Of a DNA stretch of 64,000 nucleotides, positions 1 to 11,061 are shown piece by piece; positions within the stretch are counted from its first letter, which is position 1; each line of letters begins with the position of its first letter. The stretch lies in the NCBI GenBank assembly GCA_037176885.1, contig JAWWNJ010000006.1:620001-684000 (forward strand). The letters are read 5' to 3'. The position numbers and the translations under genes are program-made. This DNA is from Favolaschia claudopus. Its lineage: Eukaryota; Basidiomycota; Agaricomycetes; Agaricales; Mycenaceae. The notes below the pieces were generated by a model that was not told the DNA's origin, searched no databases, and saw only the letters and a list, made by a program, of their open reading frames with translations.

Positions 1-865
1 AGTGTCGGCAATTTCGGCTACTTTTCAGCCGGAACCCGCCGATGACGTGCCACTGTTGTTCCAACCTCTTGCTTGCCTCTTGCCGACCTCCACCATGAGT
101 ACTACTAGTATAGGGATTCCCCGCTGTACTCTCCGGCTGCTGTACTGTGCGCAGGCTCCGAGTCTCTTTGATTAGTAAGTCATCTGCTTTATCAACTTCG
201 AGCGATGACAAGAAGTTTCCGTTGGATTCATCCACTGTCCAAGACCAAACGCCGTAACCCTTTTCAACGCGTGTTCCAAGCGCTATCCATCCTCGACTTC
301 TCGAAGCTAGATATGTGACTCCGGAGTATTGTTACTACACGGCCCCACTTGAGCGCCTTCAGGTGCAATGAATTCCGGCGACACCATACTACTTCCGAAG
401 CTTCGTCTCATTGATGCAAAGCTTCGAGCGTTCTGAAATCCACATCCGACACTGGCACATCCAAGTGAGTGAATTTTTTCTAAGCTAATATTTTAAATGA
501 AACTAAACTAGTTTCTAGCGAATACGGCGCGAATGAGCGCCTCGCGGAACAAGAATGAACCCCGACTGTCAACCTCCGTGAGCTACGGGTTGATTCTTTT
601 CCTCACGAAAATAGTGAGTTGTGCCGTTGTAGCCCGCTTTCAGTATAAATTGCTGCTCGTATTCATAGACTGCAGATATATCAGCTTCCAATCGATGCGG
701 GACCTGAATGCTGTTCCAAAAAATGCCTAATAGGCGCCATAAGTCAAGTTATAAACGGACGAGCTCTCTTCCGCAATGACCCACAGCGGCCAGCTCGCAT
801 TCCCTCTCGGTGTGTAGATGTAGTACTCTATGCTTCCACCAAGACACCATTGATCACCAGCTCAG
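1..865. other. No gene recognised (upstream region)
   Basis: I see no convincing coding exon, RNA gene or repeat here. A 65-codon open frame at 533-730 has no recognisable domain and no supporting splice structure. The stretch probably contains the promoter and 5' leader of the EF-hand gene that starts at 866. Confidence 0.5.
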
Positions 866-3800
866 ATGAGTCACGCCCCTCAGGCTCTGGATATCCGCGT
901 TTCCCATGCAGATGTGGCCCTGCGGAACACCAAGGAGCTGATTGAACGACACAAGCCTAATCGTCAGCAATTGATTTCCATCAACGTTGCCTCTCTACTA
1001 ATATGTCAGCATTAGAATCCAAAAAGGAGTCGAGTACTCGCATTCGCAAGATTCTGTCAGGAATTCAACAGGTGGTCGGGGTGCTGGAAGTGGTTGCGTC
1101 GCTGGACCCTCGGGCTCAGGTAGGATGAAATGCGTGGCTTGCTTCGGATAACGAGATTTATGATCTTCCTCCCGGGACCAGGCCGCAGTAACCGTCTTCA
1201 AGGGCCTGATCAAACTCGAGAACGATCGACGAGACAACGACGAGCGCTTTCTTGCAGTTCACGTGTCTATGGTGCGTGTGTACTTTTCGCACCGTTTTCC
1301 TTGACGAGTCTCAACGTGAGTGTAGACACTCATGATGTTCGCGCTTCGGCGGCTGCCGTCTGTACAGGAACAAAATTCCGATGAATTAGTACCAGAATTA
1401 GATGCCATAGCTGCGGACATGGAGGAATTCGGTCGGTGACCTGCTTTACTTCAAGTTTTCTTCATTCTGATCTCGAACTACCATACTTGTATGCTTCCCA
1501 GGGACCTTGACCGATTCATACTGGAACAAGTGCAACAAATTCGGTTCGTTCATCGGGCAACTGCATATAACTCGCTATGAACGGCTTTTGTTAGTCCGTT
1601 TTATCCGCTCCACAGATTTCAAAGAGAAATTAGAACACTATGATGACACCTTTTCTAAACATGGCGAACGACTGACTCGCATCCTCGTGGCAGAGATGGC
1701 TCCAGCTGTTGCCGAAATACAAATTAACGTTCGAGAGGTGCTGGATCGTCTAACAAATGCCCAGAATCAAAGGGAGGAGGAAGCACAGAATTTGTTGAGA
1801 GAGGGCGGAGGCCTTGCTGGAGTTCTCGAGGTAAGATAGGTGTGTTCGCTTTAGCCTCATTTCGTGACAGGATTTGTTAGAACCAAGACTTGTTGAAAGC
1901 AATTGCTGCAAAGCTCGGTGAACAGGTCACGCCCGCGATTTCTCATGTCCTCAAGCAAACGCTCGACAGCCTCATTGAAGAAAATGGGTACGCCTACCGC
2001 TGCTCCACTTTATCAACTCACTCGTTCTCAGCACACAATTTGCATCCAAATTGGAAAACGTAAAGAAGGAACTAGACGAGGCCATCCAGCGCTCGACGCA
2101 AGTCATCATTGGCCGGGTACGTTAACAGTCAAATCTCCTGGAACAATATAACAGAATTACGACAGCTCAATGAGGGTGCATACCAGATTATTCAGGACGT
2201 TGACATCAGGGAAATATGGCGAGGTGCGGATTCCGCTTTGCGCCTGTTCTGACTTGACCCCTTCCGGCTAGAGGATAAGTGGAAACTTAGCGTCAAGTGG
2301 CGTACATTTGTCGATGGTAATCTCGTCCTGGTTTACAGGCTTAGGTGACCATCACTGAGCTTCTGTAAGGGGTATGCAACCATTTTCACACAAAGTTCAA
2401 AAAGATGGCCGCAGAATCTGGTGGCTTTCAGGCTCCCGAAGAATGGACACTTCAAGTCATGTCAAATGTCGCTTGTGCGTGCTGCTTATCCTGCGCGCAA
2501 CATATTCCTCATCTTTGTCGCCTTCACAGACCACTCCCCTATCGGCGAAGCTATTGACGAAGATGCCAGTGGATTTATTTCTGTTCATGAAATCAACCAT
2601 TTTATCGAACGCAAGGGAGACTTGTCAACTCCTGTGTGGTTAGCATAGTATGTGATATCGCACATCAGCTCATCATGTCAGTTACTTACGTTTCCATTTG
2701 TGTGCTAGCTGGGCCGCTGGACACCAATACCTTAATCTCCAGTAAGCTTGCACTTGTTTCGAACAGCAGTTTATCGAATATAGACTGTCCGAACTACAGA
2801 TACACAACCGCAGTTGATTCGCTGCTTTCCGACGTACGCGCCGCCTGCGAACACGCCAGATCTGACCTCGATGAGATGGAGGCGCCGGCCTTTGAGGGGT
2901 ACCTGGCGACAATCCAGCTTCTGCAATACATTGTGGATTGGGTGGACGTCGTGATCGATGGAGACTCGGAGTTTGATATCATGGCTGACCTCGATGAGGC
3001 CGCGCAGTCTGAGCTTGATGTCGTCGTCACGGAATTTTCCGAAAAAAACGAGCGTTCCGTGGAGAAGGCGTTGGAGGCGCTCAATTTCGAGCTTCTCGAT
3101 CGCGCTTCAATTGGGATGGTTACGAATGACACTGGTGTTCGCATTGAGCAGGTGTGATCTATTATCGCTCAAATGCACTGGCAGTAGACCACTGACCATC
3201 CCTTGCTCAGGTCATTCTGCTTCTGCTATACACTATCCTTCCACAGAACCTGAAAATGATCTCGGAACCGGAAGACCAAAGTACTGAGCCAGACGATGCT
3301 GGAGACTGGCGTTTTTCTTCGAAATGGCAGCAAATGGACGCATCTCTGACGACTCTTATGTTCGACTTTCACCTTCGAATGAGATCTCTGATTCGTGGCT
3401 GGCGATCTCAGAAACTGGATGTCAAGCTGCAGATGCATTCCTATTCTGGCGGACTGTATGCCGGCTGGTACGAAGAGGTATGCAATTTCATTATCAGGGC
3501 CTCCGACACAAACTTTGTTCCCATTTCAGTATATACGCCCCGGCAGCAAGATCGTTGAATTGGTGGAACGGGCAGGAAACGGGCCAAACGGCGACTCTGA
3601 TGATGTTCCCCAAACCGGCGATACAGTGGATGAAAAGGTATTCGAATTTCGTGCCATGTCGCTTCCTCTACGCCGATTGACGAGACTATTCGACTGGTTT
3701 TATTCTTAGATCCACAATCTTGTCGTGCGGATCAATGAAATCGATGACAAACTCGAATCGAGGCTTTCCCAGATTGAAGACATGTTGCGTCAAGTTCTGC

Positions 3801-3976
3801 ATACAAGTGCACAAGGCGCCGATATCGAACCTCCTCAAATGCAGGTTCCTGCAGGATATTATAGTTCAGAGGCTCATGAGGGAGACGTATATGCGGGTGC
3901 TTATGGAGATGAGTCGGATACTATGAGGCTAGGTCAGATGCAGGCGTCGGCAGAATATTCAGGCGGGGAAGACTAG
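866..3976 (+). CDS. Single-EF-hand domain protein, basidiomycete family, many introns
   Basis: This is a multi-exon gene of roughly 700 residues with more than ten introns. The first exons encode a helical N-terminus (start MSHAPQALDIRVSHADVALR; after a 53-nt intron the frame continues with SKKESSTRIRKILSGIQQVV). Near 2550-2610 the frame SPIGEAIDEDASGFISVHE contains one canonical EF-hand loop with D at 1, D at 3, S at 5, S at 9 and E at 12, so calcium binding is likely. It is followed by the STPVWLAYWAAGHQY segment seen in this fungal family. The C-terminal half is acidic and helical, and the last exon ends in SAEYSGGED and a TAG stop. The start at 866 is the first ATG in frame with the conserved N-terminus. 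Cellular role is unknown. It converges on the RNase III-like gene, whose end lies 390 bp away. Confidence 0.75.
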
Positions 3977-4366
3977 GGGACTCCTGAGTCCTGGCCATAT
4001 CGCACAATATTTTTTTGCCTGCAGCAGCCTGCTCTAGTTTTTGTATAGCTGTCATTTTGCCACACTGTAAATACCGTGCACTCTGGACTACTCACAGCGG
4101 TGTCTCCCAATTTAGCACCCCCAGTTATTTCATATTTCTCATTCCAAACGTTGGTGATACGTCACGTGATTGTGTCATTTCCTTGTAAGGCAATCTCACC
4201 TCCTGTCACCCGAAACCTGACATTTAAATTTCATCGGCGCAGGAGGGTTGAGTTACTGTAAAATAGATCGAATTTTGGTCAGGGAGGCTATTCACGAATT
4301 GAATTTTGCACATATCTACTGGTCCGAGTTTACACTGTGAGATACAACGAACACACTCAGGCTTGA
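3977..4366. other. Convergent intergenic region
   Basis: This 390-bp AT-rich gap lies between two converging genes. It should hold both 3' untranslated regions and polyadenylation signals. No gene or repeat is visible. Confidence 0.6.
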
Positions 4367-5525
4367 TCAAACACCGCCAGCTGCAGACAGCTGAGAGAGA
4401 GCTTGTCTCGCCGCCTCGTTTCGGGCAGCCTTCTTCGTACTTCCTTCCCCCCTGCCAAAAACTTCGCCATCCACCAACACCTCCACCACCCACTTTGTGG
4501 TTTGAGCTGTATTGCCGCGGGGCGGAGAGCTCTGTGGGGACGCAGTTCCAGCCGACGGATGATCACCGTAATTCCAGTCGACTTTCCGGTTCCCTTTTTG
4601 CGCGCTTTCGTTGAACAACGCGAGGAAGTTAGAAGAGACATCGGACGGAGAAGCCGGAGGGGATTGTGCGACGATGCTCGGCACTTTCGTAGCAATGTTC
4701 TCTTGTTGCGACGGCGAACCGTACGTTCGGCGTAGGAATTCGTACGCGGAAGTTGTATACGGATGGAAAAGCGAATCGAGTATCGGTTTCGTAGCTTCAT
4801 TCCCTTGGTCTAGATAGAGGGCGCCAAAAAATGCCTTTGAAGAAACGGCGTTAAGGCCACATCGACTCTCAAGAGTGAAGGGGCGGTCACCTTGAAAACG
4901 ACATGAACCGGAGTGCCGTGCATAAGACTCGCAGTTTTGACCGCGTTTTCCAAAAATTTCGTGTTTTTGGAACTGTAAGAAATTGGAATTTAGTCTCAGG
5001 GGAGCCAAGGAGTAAAACGTACATCTTCTCGAAAGTCGGATTGTCCATGACCAGATCGCGCAAATTCTAATCGATGGGTCAACTTGGAAGCTCGTCCCTA
5101 GAAGCGGAAATTGCTCACGGTTGCGGGGTCGACTCGAAGTCCTGGGTACATCTCAGATATAAGACTCGTCACCGCGACGCGGATGACTGATTCGCCTAGA
5201 AACTCCAGACTGTAGATATGCGTCTTAGAGACAAACAAACTGTTCGCGTCAGAATATTGAAGATCACTTACTGCTCGATGTCCGGAGTGGCACCGGTGGC
5301 AGGATCTTCAAACTCGTGAACAGGGACACCCTGCGACAATTCGGGAAATAATCGAGCCCGCAGGTCCGCTCGCTTGATTTGAGGAAATTGCGAGGAGAGG
5401 GCATTGGGTTTGATGGACTCGTATCTGTAAGTATATCGTCAGCGCACGAATAAGTAAGTCTGGGATAGCAACGGACTCTGTAGGAAGAGATGAGATGGCT
5501 CTGGTCTCAATGGCCATGTTCTCAT
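4367..5525 (-). CDS. RNase III-like protein with dsRNA-binding domain, catalytic residues altered
   Basis: Spliced on the minus strand, the protein starts MRTWPLRPEPSHLFLQSP and continues YESIKPNALSSQFPQIKRAD. The RNase III signature reads DIEHLEFLGESVI, and the second catalytic motif reads VHVVFKAFFGALYLDQG. A C-terminal double-stranded-RNA-binding domain (WVVEVLVDGEVFGRGEG, then KKAARNEAARQAL) follows a Ser/Pro-rich linker. By alignment to bacterial RNase III, the first two signature acids are kept (E38 and E41 in E. coli numbering), D45 is Glu, D114 is Val and E117 is Lys. E117 binds metal and is essential, so cleavage is unlikely; a dsRNA-binding or scaffold role is inferred. Mitochondrial ribosomal protein mL44 has a similar layout, but the sequence reads more like agaric RNase III paralogues. 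The start is tentative because its first exon overlaps the upstream gene's open frame. Confidence 0.75.
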
Positions 5526-7198
5526 GATTCTCGTCCATGCGCTGTAGAAAAACACCATCTGTACAAAGTTGGTACAAAGTTCAGTGCCAAAATTCGAGAA
5601 GGGATATTAATCCCCACACAAAGAGATACGCACTAGAGGTGGTTTTTATATCATAACCCTCGCAAATACGTTCTACCATCTCTGGGGCAGTTGGAATAAT
5701 TTTGTCCTTGGTATCGATTACTCATGCAGCAGCAATTACAATCGAAGTACACGTACTTCACCGAGAACAGCGGCCCATTCGTCGTCATGCGTAATCGCAA
5801 CAGCAACGTCGGAAAACTAGGCCATTAGGCAATTCAAGATAGTCTAGCATGCGAGAGACTCACGTTTTCGAGGAGATAATCATTTATTGCATCCGCTGGA
5901 TGAAAAGGCTGCAAATGATTCATTCGTACGTCGACACGAAATAAGAATGGGTGAACTCGACCTTATAGTCCAGATTCGAATCCAACGTATCTCCAGAGGT
6001 CGACCTCGTATTTGACCGAGAGAGTCCACCTATGTTCCCCGACCCTCCCCACAAAAACGGCATGCCAAACCGACTTTTCGGGACGCTGCCTGAGGCATGT
6101 TTCGTATCTGCAACCGAGTGGACGACGACCTTGCCAGATTTCTTCAATGGCATGGGGCGAATTGCGACTTTGAAGCCTCGTAAGAAAACAGTTTGGTTAT
6201 CCGTCCATGTTTCCTCTCCGGGACTGTATCGTGGACCTGAGTTCGCAAACGAGCTCGCACACTCCCATTCCCAAGCATACGAGACGCTGCCCGACCCAAC
6301 AAACGCTGGCTTGAGCTTCAGAGATAACTCACAACCGTCGTAGTTATTCTCCAACGCTGCCACACTCCACGAAGTAGATTTGTCCACACCTGTAATGAGA
6401 TAAAGTTCGCCGGTCCCAATCATCCGATTGAGCTTGCCGTTCACGAAACTGTACCAGCTTTGGCCATGCTTGATGGCATAATCTCGGAATATCTGAAGAG
6501 GACGAAGGTTGCTTCTCGAGGCACCTTGAGGCAATAAAAGGACGGCTGTCGCTTTGGAGGATGTCGAAATCTCTACCACAGCACCGGCGCCGAGAGGGAA
6601 AAATCTAGGGGAAATTGTCAGTGATAAAATTGAGGCTCGATGATATTTAGTACACATTGCCATCGACCCCAGCTTCGATATCCAGCCGACGCTTATTTAT
6701 TTTGGTATTAGAGATATCGGTGCCTGGAGAATAGTACATGTTCTTCGGCGCGATGTCCTCTGGATTGAGCATCACTTGTTCGAAGCCATCGGGAACACCG
6801 AATCGATTGAGAGGATCGCCGGCAGATTTACAAATGTTGAAAATTGGATCGAAAGACCCATCAGTGGTGACTGTTCCCACATCTCCGATTTGTGTACCAT
6901 TCTGGCGAGCTTCAAGCGGTAGATCGTCGTAGGGCTGGGGGTGGAAAAGCGGATACCCCTGCCCTTTGGCAAGAAGAAGTCGACTGTAGAGAAAGCTATC
7001 GGACATTTGGAGGGATTACTGGAATATTGGGTGCAGGACGTACCCGCTAATATAGCATTTTGCCTCGAGGTGAAGCCACCGCAGGGAGCTGTATGTATTT
7101 CCATCGTTTGACGTAAGCTCCAGGAGATGCACCTGAGCGCTTGCAATGACAATGAAAAGCTTCTGGGAAGGAGGCGTATAAGTTAGTAAAAAGATCAT
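5308..7198 (-). CDS. Agaricomycete protein of unknown function, multi-exon
   Basis: The first exon starts MIFLLTYTPPSQKLFIVIAS and splices (donor about 7048, acceptor about 6984) into GRLLLAKGQGYPLFHPQPYD. Later blocks include GTQIGDVGTVTTDGSFDPIF, GAGAVVEISTSSKATAVLLL, RDYAIKHGQSWYSFVNGKLN, GELYLITGVDKSTSWSVAAL and QPFHPADAINDYLLE, ending near VAVAITHDDEWAAVLGE and EMVERICEGYD. This pattern matches a large, functionally uncharacterised family common in mushroom genomes; in members I recall, a short N-terminal block with a GDVG motif precedes a WSVAAF-like strand. No catalytic motif is evident. The last frame stays open to a stop at 5308, which overlaps the start of the RNase III-like gene, so the true 3' end is uncertain. 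Confidence 0.65.
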
Positions 7199-7901
7199 GA
7201 TCTCAACAGATGAAGTTTACATTTCAAGGTGCGGCGGGGTGTGGGTCCCAGGGACAGCCTGCGGTGGGGATATCACTGCTATTTTGCAGCGCGCTCAATC
7301 GCTTCGTTGAAGATAACTCCAAAGTAGACTCTCAGATTGAACCCGAAACGAGCGTAAATGACAGAGCCTCAGTCACGGTTTGCGCAAATCGATCTGAGAA
7401 GACACACGAAGACACCCCAGAGTACAGCAAAGCCACAGCTTCGAAACACAGCTCATCCAGGCCACGAATACAAGATTTTACCAGAGGTAACACTTGTCGA
7501 ATTAATGGCTTAGAGTACGCCAAAAATTGCTGAACAGAGCACAGACAAAGGCCGACGAGAATACAGAAGAATTAAATTCACTTCGTACATGTAGTATGTG
7601 GAAATTGGAAGGAGAGGGAGGCCTGAAGGTGGGAAGACGGTTCGGCAAGACGCTGGGCCGTGTGCTGGCGAGGAAGGCGCGGCGGAAGGGACGGCCTGAA
7701 CAGAGGAAGGAGGAAGAAAACAAACCAGACACGCACCTTTGCCCATATACATACAGTACTTACACTACCGCTCACACTTCACGCATCTGGGTCCTGGGAG
7801 CGGCGCGAGCGACGCGAGATGATGATGTCGCCGTCGGTTGAAGAAGACGAAGACGGCGGCAGGTGGTACGGCGGGTTTGAAGACGGTCTCGAGAGAGTCA
7901 G
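7199..7901. other. Intergenic region, no gene recognised
   Basis: A purine-rich stretch lies around 7600-7900. Short frames on both strands have no recognisable domain. It ends at the target-site copy of the adjacent copia insertion. Confidence 0.5.
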
Positions 7902-7906
7902 GTTTG

Positions 7907-8151
7907 TGTAGTGAAATATGGGGGAGGAATGAGATAGATTCGTATGAAGTACAGGCTCGTATTTATACCCCCAGGAGAACAATAGAACAAATATATGTAA
8001 ACGTACGCGACGCGTTGACTCGCTCCCCTGTGCACCTTTCTGACTCCCTCTCTGACTCCATCCTGACTCGGTACTTGACTCAGTAGGTGACTCGACACGT
8101 CGTCCGCAGTCTTGCTGGACTGACTTGCCTCTTCCGGTTCCGATTCCGACA
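7907..8151 (-). repeat. 3' LTR of the pol-less copia element
   Basis: This 245-bp terminal repeat matches 10812-11056 throughout by eye. It is the downstream LTR because gag reads on the minus strand. Confidence 0.93.
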
Positions 8152-8160
8152 CTCCCCCTC
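8152..8160 (-). other. Polypurine tract of the pol-less copia element
   Basis: On the minus strand GAGGGGGAG lies immediately upstream of the 3' LTR, the expected place for priming of plus-strand DNA synthesis. Confidence 0.75.
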
Positions 8161-9688
8161 AGACCAGCAAGACCTCCAATCCTCAAGACGGTTTCCTGGG
8201 ATTGATTCCTGCATGTGTTTGGGCGAGATATCGGCGGCTTGGTGTTTTTACTGCAACAAGTTCTTGTGCTTTCGGAGTCTGCGAGTTGTTCATCGTCGTC
8301 TTGGTCGTCGTGGTGAAAGTTCAGAGCAAGAGTTGTCACGGTCTGTCACTCCGATCAAAATTGATCCGCTCTTCGCTCCCAACGCTTCGACTCCTCGTAG
8401 CTCCTCGTTCTGCTCCTCCCTCTTCGTCCTCTACGCTCTGTCTTTCAACGTCAAATCTACCAGAGAACTCCTCGCTCAAACTGCGATCCACCTCCGCTCG
8501 CCATCCCGGCTCTCGGAAGTACACCACAGCAGTCGATCCTGGTCTTGGTGTGCTGGACTCGGATGCTGCTCTCGGCCATCCAGTAGCTCAACTAGCGTGT
8601 GAGTTCGCTTCTCTTTCACCATCTCTTCGATTTCTCTCTCTCCTCTTTCGTTCTCTCTCTTTTCTCTTCCACTTCAAAAAACCCTCGGCTGACTGAATCA
8701 CGTCTTTGTAGGTTTGTCGCGTGTCGGTCGCCTCAAGAAATTCTTCCTGCCGTTTCCGCACATTTGGCTCGCTCCCCCTCATTCTCCTCAATCCACAACA
8801 GTGCCTGAGGTCTCGCAGCTAGGTTATTGAGCTTGCGATAGGTGGAATGGGATGAACGGCGAAATGCGTAGAACGTGAGTTTGCCGTTTCTTGGGTGGTT
8901 TGTCGATGGAGAGCGTGGGTGTTGGAAGTGCGCTCGTTCGCTGCGACGGTGTCTGCGCGAGCTGCTGCGATGTCGTCGGTTTCGGCTCGACGCTATCTGC
9001 GCATTTCGCTACGGCTTCGTCTGCGCGGTCGGCTGCCCTCCATTCTGTGCTGTAAATCTGGGCCTTGAGCGGGGAGCTCGTGCTGCGATGCAGTCTGATG
9101 CGGTGGCTGCCGCTGCTTGGTCTGCGCTTGCGGTCGCAACTCAGCGATCAGCGCCTCCTGCTTCGACTGGATCTGCGCTGTGGCCTCCTCCTCTCTCGGC
9201 GACGTCGTCCGGATGATCACGGAATTGGGGTTTGCAGCATATTGTGGGAGATTGCTGCTCGGTATTCCCAGCTCCCCCTCGAGCTGCAGATCGACCAAGG
9301 GGCTAGGTACTCGGCACGTTCCTATACGACGTTGTCTGTACGGTTCCGAATCCCACCAATATATTCTTTCCTCCCCATTCTCGTGATTCCCTCTCAGTTT
9401 CGACGGCTCGTGCACCAAACTCGGAATTCCCGACAAGTAATTTCTGTTTGTGCCTTCGACTGCTCATTCTCCGTTAGCTCGACGGTCTTCTCCCAGATAA
9501 ATAGCCCGTCATCTCCTCTTGCCGCTGGTGGTACGGGCATGCTCGGGAATCGTCCCGACGATTCTCTCGGCTGCTCCGCCCAATCCGTGGCCTATTTGCT
9601 CGCCTTTCCATCGGCGGCGTCCGCTCTCGTTTGCGCAAATACTCTTCCCTATGCATTTGGGCTCGTGCTGGCTGATGGTTACAGATAT
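8161..9688 (-). other. Degenerate internal region of the copia element
   Basis: This is element sequence without recognisable integrase, reverse transcriptase or RNase H motifs in any frame. The longest minus-strand frame (8993-9436, 147 codons) is rich in Arg, Gln and Pro and has no identifiable domain. It probably is scrambled pol remnant or filler between gag and the 3' LTR. Confidence 0.5.
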
Positions 9689-9799
9689 TGCTCTTGCTTC
9701 CCATCGCTCTCGCTCGACAATCGCTCCGACGCACAAAATATTGTGCGCGCAAGTCGGTGCTGACGGGATGTCAAGTCGTACGTCCCATAGCGTGTTCAA
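9689..9799 (-). pseudogene. Possible copia protease / pre-integrase remnant
   Basis: A short minus-strand frame reads TLWDVRLDIPSAPTCAHNIL followed by CVGA. This resembles the strand after the copia protease active site (consensus like L-x-D-V-L-x-V-P then N-L-I-S-V). The Asp-Ser/Thr-Gly active site is not present in frame. I read it as a pol remnant, but the match is short and could be coincidental. Confidence 0.3.
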
Positions 9800-9871
9800 T
9801 CCATCTTCGGGTGTCCATCATAAAGGTCCAGGGGTCGTTTCGTCCGGTGTTGAAGGGTTAAAATCGGGTCT

Positions 9872-10723
9872 TCAGTACGAGAAGAATTCTTTCTCGACGT
9901 CGTCTGCCCAATTGATTTTCTCCTCCTCCTTTCTACAGTTCGGACCTTCTCCCTCTTTTCCTCCGCCTTTCGCCCAGCAATCGGCGGCGATGTGACCTTT
10001 CTTATGGCAATTGAAACATTCAATCTTCTTCCTCTCATCTCTCCTTGTCTGCCCTGCTCGCCCGTACATCGCTGAATTCCCATCACCATTTTTCTCAAGC
10101 CTTCGCCGATACTCCTCCAGTACCAACGAGACAAATGTGTGCGATGAAATGGTGGGGGTGTTGCTCGATGCGCCCAGGTAGGCTGACGTGAAGTTGTCCC
10201 AAGATTCAGGGAGTGAACTGATGATAAGCAGCAGGAAGTCCTCATCCGAGATGACGCTGCCGAGAATCGCCAACTCCTCCTGAATTCGTCTCAACTCCGT
10301 AATATGCGCCGCGATATCTGTTGCGTCATCGGCGATCGTGCGATATAGTCGGCGGCGTAGCGACAATATTCCCAACTTTCCACTCTTCTCCTTCACCTGC
10401 TTCAGCTGCGACCACATTTCGGCTGCGCTCTTGGCGCCCGCGATGTGCACCATCTGCGAGTCGCCCAAGGTGAGCTCTATCTGTGTCTGCGCTTTCCCGT
10501 CTAACTCCTCCCAGCGCTCAATCTTCTTCCTCTCGTCGTTCGATGGGTTCTCGGCATCGGCGGCAACGGGTTTGGTGGTGGTCCCCTCGAGAATCTTCAA
10601 GAGGCCGCGCTCACGCGTGATGGCCATGATGCGACGCTTCCACGGAACCCAATTGTTGTCATTCAGCAGCTCGATCCGGAACAACGACGTAGGGGTAAAG
10701 TCGGCGATGTTGGTAGTTGACAT
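9872..10723 (-). CDS. Copia-type Gag polyprotein (UBN2-like, CCHC zinc knuckle)
   Basis: This intronless 283-residue frame starts MSTTNIADFTPTSLFRIELL at 10723, just inside the primer-binding site. It has the copia Gag core: LLNDNNWVPWKRRIMAITRE near the N-terminus, a helical middle (ARSAAEMW-like block reading AKSAAEMWSQLKQVKEKSGK) and ISSLPESWDNFTSAYLG around residues 165-185. A retroviral-type zinc knuckle, CFNCHKKGHIAADC, lies near residue 240. The frame ends shortly after it, so no protease follows in phase. The product would assemble virus-like particles and bind element RNA; without pol it cannot copy itself. Confidence 0.9.
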   Translation of the reverse strand: MSTTNIADFTPTSLFRIELLNDNNWVPWKRRIMAITRERGLLKILEGTTTKPVAADAENPSNDERKKIERWEELDGKAQTQIELTLGDSQMVHIAGAKSAAEMWSQLKQVKEKSGKLGILSLRRRLYRTIADDATDIAAHITELRRIQEELAILGSVISDEDFLLLIISSLPESWDNFTSAYLGASSNTPTISSHTFVSLVLEEYRRRLEKNGDGNSAMYGRAGQTRRDERKKIECFNCHKKGHIAADCWAKGGGKEGEGPNCRKEEEKINWADDVEKEFFSY

Positions 10724-10799
10724 AGCAGTGTGTATGGGAAGACGGTTGTTGAATAAACTAGGTTAAGGCGCGAAAAATTCGATTCAGATGGTAAGGCGG

Positions 10800-10811
10800 G
10801 GGCCCATAACC
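10800..10811 (-). other. Primer-binding site of the pol-less copia element
   Basis: Directly after the 5' LTR, the minus strand reads GGTTATGGGCCC. This is complementary to the anticodon stem-loop of initiator tRNA-Met (GGGCCCAUAACC), the half-tRNA primer also used by Drosophila copia, rather than to a tRNA 3' end. Confidence 0.75.
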
Positions 10812-11056
10812 TGTAGTGAAATATGGGGGAGGAATGAGATAGATTCGTATGAAGTACAGGCTCGTATTTATACCCCCAGGAGAACAATAGAACAAATATA
10901 TGTAAACGTACGCGACGCGTTGACTCGCTCCCCTGTGCACCTTTCTGACTCCCTCTCTGACTCCATCCTGACTCGGTACTTGACTCAGTAGGTGACTCGA
11001 CACGTCGTCCGCAGTCTTGCTGGACTGACTTGCCTCTTCCGGTTCCGATTCCGACA
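10812..11056 (-). repeat. 5' LTR of the pol-less copia element
   Basis: This 245-bp terminal repeat lies upstream of minus-strand gag and should contain the element promoter. A TATA-like TATAAATAC (minus strand) lies inside it, the reverse complement of the GTATTTATA at about 10864-10872. Confidence 0.93.
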
Positions 11057-11061
11057 GTTTG

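Larger units (their letters stand above)
7907..11056 (-). mobile_element. Non-autonomous (pol-less) Ty1/copia LTR retrotransposon, complete ends
   Basis: Two 245-bp direct repeats that I cannot distinguish by eye (7907-8151 and 10812-11056) bracket a minus-strand gag gene. Each repeat begins TGTAGTG and ends CCGACA, so the ends are TG...CA. The element is flanked by a 5-bp target duplication GTTTG at 7902-7906 and 11057-11061. A primer-binding site abuts the 5' LTR and a purine tract abuts the 3' LTR. The 3150-bp length is too short for a full copia pol: integrase, reverse transcriptase and RNase H motifs are absent. Mobilisation would need proteins supplied in trans. Identical LTRs indicate a recent insertion. 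Confidence 0.9.

Noticed and set aside
5000..5320. RNase III signature read as YSLEFLGES, with both leading acids lost
   Set aside because: That reading came from an incorrect splice; using the acceptor at CTACAG and the frame from GAGCA gives EHLEFLGES, which keeps the first two acids.
7210..7533. 107-codon plus-strand frame upstream of the unknown-function gene
   Set aside because: No recognisable domain, no splice partners, and it overlaps a likely promoter region.
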